A stretch of DNA of 9,502 nucleotides, from contig JAITKY010000129.1 in the NCBI GenBank assembly GCA_031278135.1, positions 1-9,502 on the forward strand. Reading direction: 5' to 3'. This DNA comes from Prevotellaceae bacterium (GTDB taxonomy: Bacteria > Bacteroidota > Bacteroidia > Bacteroidales > UBA932). Below, one piece after another: positions 7,384 to 9,502 of this stretch; the first letter of the stretch is position 1, and every line of letters starts with the position of its first letter. The notes beneath the pieces were generated by a model that saw only the letters and a program-made list of their open reading frames with translations, did not search any database and was not told the origin of the DNA. Both the position numbers and the translations under genes were made by a program.

Positions 7384-8403
7384 TTACATTAATCCTTGTT
7401 CTTCTAAGATTTTTACGACTTCTTCTTTAGTTAAAGAAACATACTTTGCCATTTCTTCAATAGAAACTCCATTGAGCTTCAAATTCATGAGAAATATGAC
7501 TTTACCTTTTTGTTCACCTATGGCTATACCTCTTTGTTCACCTCTTTGTTCGCCTATGGCTATACCTTCTTCCTTGCCTCTTTCTTTTGCGACGTTCATA
7601 CCGCTAGTGTAGTCGGAAAGAGCCATTTCGCGCATACGATATGCATGCAATAATTCTTTGTCCCTTGAGACATCTGCGATTTTTTCATACGCTTTTTTAA
7701 TTGCTGTATCCATCTCTATTATTTTTTTAATTGTTTCACTGTTTGTATATTTATCGAAAAATGTTAACCAGCGATGAAGTATGTTTTTCACTATATCTTT
7801 ATTCTCCAATCGTCTGAACTTCACCATATCAATAAAATGTATTTCTAACACATCGGAGAGGAGACAGTTTTTATAAAAATCTTCCCAAAGATGATAACTC
7901 GTATGAAATGCATCCTTCGGAATAGTCTCTGTTCCAAGCGTATTATGAAATTCCGCTCCAAGGATATTGATATTTATTACAGGAGATAATTTATTGTAAT
8001 CTTCTCCCGAACTGAGGCCTTCGGTATATTCGTTGCCCCAATAATACAGACTGCGTTTGTTCATATTGCCAACATCGCGAAGTTGCACTTCGATGTTTAC
8101 TTTTGTACCGTCGGTCATCATTGCGCGGAGGTCTAAAACACTCGATTTGTCGCCAATGATTTTGGCGGACTTGCTCCTGTCTTCAAGTATTTTTATCGAC
8201 ACAATGTTGTCTTTGCCCGTTTTATGTAAGACGGCATTTAAAAATGCTATCAATTGCTCCTCGTCGCCTATCTCGCCCATATACTTCATAAAAAGATAGT
8301 CGTTCAGAGGATTTAATCTCTCCAATATGTTTGGGTTTCCTTCCTCATCCATGTATTTCATGAACACATAATCTTCCAACGAATTTAAATTTTCATCATC
8401 CAT
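7384..8403 (-). CDS. Rpn family recombination-promoting nuclease / putative transposase (PD-(D/E)XK)
   Basis: This 339-residue protein belongs, by motif, to the Rpn/YhgA-like group: magnesium-dependent DNA endonucleases that promote RecA-independent recombination in E. coli. Some members are now known as antiphage toxins. The core shows Asp91 in SSVLDLRAMMTDG and Glu105-x-Gln107 in NIEVQL, the family's D-Xn-ExQ variant of PD-(D/E)XK. The hallmark LNPLNDYLFMKYMG (30-43) is preceded by a second copy (LNSLEDYVFMKYM, 6-18). Residues ~219-300 are helical and charged; ~280-307 is a low-complexity GIAIGEQ/RGEQ tail; the last 35 residues (NGVSIEEMAKYVSLTKEEVVKI) look like a small helix-turn-helix tail common in the family. 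ATG at 8403 is preceded by a plausible promoter. An in-frame internal ATG (codon 231, at 7713) could start a 109-residue C-terminal product. No terminal inverted repeats are seen, so the gene is not shown to be mobile. Confidence 0.9.
   Translation of the reverse strand: MDDENLNSLEDYVFMKYMDEEGNPNILERLNPLNDYLFMKYMGEIGDEEQLIAFLNAVLHKTGKDNIVSIKILEDRSKSAKIIGDKSSVLDLRAMMTDGTKVNIEVQLRDVGNMNKRSLYYWGNEYTEGLSSGEDYNKLSPVININILGAEFHNTLGTETIPKDAFHTSYHLWEDFYKNCLLSDVLEIHFIDMVKFRRLENKDIVKNILHRWLTFFDKYTNSETIKKIIEMDTAIKKAYEKIADVSRDKELLHAYRMREMALSDYTSGMNVAKERGKEEGIAIGEQRGEQRGIAIGEQKGKVIFLMNLKLNGVSIEEMAKYVSLTKEEVVKILEEQGLM
7509..7567. repeat. 36-bp in-frame tandem repeat in the Rpn gene tail
   Basis: A 23-base word containing CCTATGGCTATACCT occurs at 7509-7531 and 7545-7567, differing at one base (A/G at 7516/7552). 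The period is 36 bases, or 12 codons, and encodes two GIAIGEQ units separated by RGEQR. An extra shorter unit (TTTGTTCACCTC, 7533-7544) lies between them. Because the period is a multiple of three, unit gain or loss would keep the frame. Confidence 0.85.
7639..7719. repeat. In-gene copy of the 82/81-bp direct repeat
   Basis: This is the partner of 7300-7381, in the same orientation. The two copies are identical except for one base of length in a T run. Their outer ends lie 419 bases apart. It encodes residues ~229-255 of the Rpn protein. Recombination between the copies would delete about 338 bases, removing the tandem-repeat tail and the stop codon of the gene. Confidence 0.9.
8263..8388. 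repeat. 72-bp-period duplication at the 5' end of the Rpn gene
   Basis: Codons 6-23 (8335-8388) and 30-47 (8263-8316) encode related segments, LNSLEDYVFMKYMDEEGN and LNPLNDYLFMKYMGEIGD, identical at 12 of 18 residues and offset by 24 codons. The second copy matches the normal start of Rpn domains, so the first looks like an added, more diverged duplicate. Confidence 0.75.
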
Positions 8404-8424
8404 AATAATACTTTTTTATTGCCG

Positions 8425-8453
8425 CAAATATAATGATTTTTCATCAAATCAAA
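8425..8453 (-). promoter_or_regulatory. Probable promoter of the Rpn gene
   Basis: On the minus strand TATATTTG (complement of 8425-8432) matches the TAnnTTTG -7 box and lies 21 bases before the ATG. A TTTG (complement of 8450-8453) lies 17 bases further upstream, a little closer than the usual -33 spacing. The predicted leader is short and AT-rich. Confidence 0.5.
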
Positions 8454-8592
8454 GAAAAATATTAGAAAACAACTGTATTTTTGCTAACTAAAATTAAGTA
8501 AAAATAAATAATTCCCTCGGTAAACAGGAAAGGAATATACTGTGTTATGAGGTTATTTTGTCTAAAAAATAAAGTATAAATAAATTTTTGAT

Positions 8593-8600
8593 TACATTTG
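8593..8600 (+). promoter_or_regulatory. Probable -7 box of the purM promoter
   Basis: TACATTTG followed by C matches the TAnnTTTG consensus and lies 15 bases before the purM ATG at 8616. No TTTG is found at the expected -33 distance (about 8569-8573), so only the -7 element is supported. The rest of 8454-8592 is AT-rich with no reading frame, riboswitch or repeat that I can support. Confidence 0.5.
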
Positions 8601-8615
8601 CAAAAAATTTTGTGT

Positions 8616-9502
8616 ATGAACAGATACGAACAGCGTGGCGTCTCGGCATCGAAAGAAGATGTACACAACGCAATAAAGAATATAGATAAGGGATTGTATC
8701 CTAAAGCATTCTGTAAAATTATCCCCGACATACTGACGGGCGATCCCGAATACTGTATGGTTATGCACGCCGACGGCGCTGGGACAAAATCTTCACTCGC
8801 ATACATTTACTGGAAAGAAACCGGCGACATGAGCGTGTGGAAAGGCATCGCTCAGGACGCTATCGTGATGAATACCGACGATTTGCTATGTGTCGGAATC
8901 ACTGACGATATCCTGCTGTCATCGACTATTGGACGAAATAAAAACCTGATACCCGGCGAGGTTATTTCCGCCATCATCGCAGGTACACAGGAATTTGTCG
9001 ATTTAATGCAGTCGTTTGGCGTAAATCTCTACTTGACAGGCGGCGAAACGGCTGACGTCGGCGACCTTGTCCGTACCATAATCGTGGACAGCACAGTCGT
9101 TTCACGCATCAAACGCAGCGAAATCATCGATAATGCGAACATCTCCGCCGGCGACGTGATTGTGGGACTTGCTTCGGCGGGACAGGCATCGTACGAGACT
9201 GAATATAATGGAGGTATGGGCAGTAACGGACTTACTTCAGCACGTCACGACGTGTTTTCGTCCAACCCGCTGTCGAGGCTGTATCCCGAAAGTTTTGATC
9301 CATCGATGCCGGCGAATCTTGTGTATTCCGGCAGCAAAAAATTGACCGACACAATCAACGGCATTCCCGTCGGCAAACTTATACTGTCCCCTACAAGGAC
9401 TTACGCTCCGGTAATCAGAGACGTCCTGAAACTTCACCGGCAAAATATTCACGGGATGGTACACTGTTCGGGAGGAGCACAGACAAAAATCCTGCATTTT
9501 AT
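8616..9502 (+). CDS. purM: Phosphoribosylformylglycinamidine cyclo-ligase (AIR synthase), 3' end outside window
   Basis: PurM uses ATP to close formylglycinamidine ribonucleotide into aminoimidazole ribonucleotide, the fifth step of cytoplasmic de novo purine synthesis. The frame is open from ATG at 8616 to the window edge, giving 295 codons; Bacteroidota homologs are, from memory, about 390 residues, so roughly the last quarter is missing. Family features are HADGAGTKSS (51-60, the PurM DG-x-GTK nucleotide-binding loop), NTDDLLCVG (86-94), GGETADVGD (142-150), then YNGGMGSNGLTSARHD and HGMVHCSGGAQTK near the edge. The ASKEDVHNAIKNIDKG start is typical of the Bacteroidales version. A -7 box lies 15 bases upstream of the ATG and no good alternative start was seen. 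The gene is divergent from the Rpn gene and probably independently transcribed. No purine riboswitch or PurR-type operator was recognised in the leader. Confidence 0.93.
   Translation, partial: MNRYEQRGVSASKEDVHNAIKNIDKGLYPKAFCKIIPDILTGDPEYCMVMHADGAGTKSSLAYIYWKETGDMSVWKGIAQDAIVMNTDDLLCVGITDDILLSSTIGRNKNLIPGEVISAIIAGTQEFVDLMQSFGVNLYLTGGETADVGDLVRTIIVDSTVVSRIKRSEIIDNANISAGDVIVGLASAGQASYETEYNGGMGSNGLTSARHDVFSSNPLSRLYPESFDPSMPANLVYSGSKKLTDTINGIPVGKLILSPTRTYAPVIRDVLKLHRQNIHGMVHCSGGAQTKILHF

Noticed and set aside
7509..7567. Possible short CRISPR-like array
   Set aside because: There are only two 23-base units with a 13-base gap, in frame inside a protein tail. No cas genes or unique spacers of normal length are present.
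7205..7612. 135-residue plus-strand frame across the fucosidase end and the Rpn tail
   Set aside because: It overlaps the fucosidase C-terminus and runs antisense through the repeat tail of Rpn. Its repeated residues (FCSPMAIPLCSPLCSPMAIP) are the tandem DNA repeat read on the wrong strand.
8476..8483. TATTTTTG as a second upstream promoter for purM
   Set aside because: It fits the -7 consensus, but no TTTG is at the -33 distance and the region is very AT-rich, so a chance match is likely.
8462..8806. 114-residue minus-strand frame overlapping the purM start
   Set aside because: It is antisense to purM and its promoter region, with no supporting signals.

Overview
The window looks like a chromosomal segment of a Bacteroidota (probably Bacteroidales) genome. 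Three things point there. The partial purM product at the right end has the sequence style of Bacteroidales AIR synthases. A lipoprotein GH29 fucosidase is present, an enzyme class common in glycan-degrading members of the phylum. Genes are preceded by boxes of the Bacteroidota promoter type (TAnnTTTG near -7, sometimes TTTG near -33) rather than by clear Shine-Dalgarno sequences. The species cannot be named from the sequence.

Layout. Bases 1-1259 (+) are the C-terminal end of a large Ig-like or cadherin-like surface protein whose start lies outside the window. It converges on a 1340-residue SNF2-family helicase gene (1455-5477, -). The gap between them (1260-1454) holds a good intrinsic terminator for the surface protein and a dense cluster of inverted and direct TCCACAGAT repeats; three of these also match the DnaA-box consensus. 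A 297-base region (5478-5774) separates the helicase from a divergently transcribed alpha-L-fucosidase lipoprotein (5775-7238, +). That region carries both promoters and a diverged copy of what looks like a widespread dispersed repeat. The fucosidase converges on an Rpn-type PD-(D/E)XK nuclease or 'putative transposase' gene (7384-8403, -). Between them lies an 82-base displaced and frameshifted fragment of the nuclease gene. A second divergent intergenic region (8404-8615) leads to purM (8616 to beyond the right edge, +).

How the genes relate. No multi-gene operon is visible: each gene is alone on its strand with its own promoter or terminator signals. The fucosidase and the surface protein fit a host- or plant-glycan-associated lifestyle. 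purM is housekeeping. The most dynamic locus is the Rpn gene. It shows an N-terminal motif duplication, a 36-bp in-frame tandem repeat in its tail, and a near-perfect 82/81-bp direct repeat shared with debris just past its stop codon. This is the best candidate here for rapid evolution or a defence-type function. I do not see a clear multi-component novel system. No tRNA, rRNA, CRISPR array or insertion-sequence ends were found.
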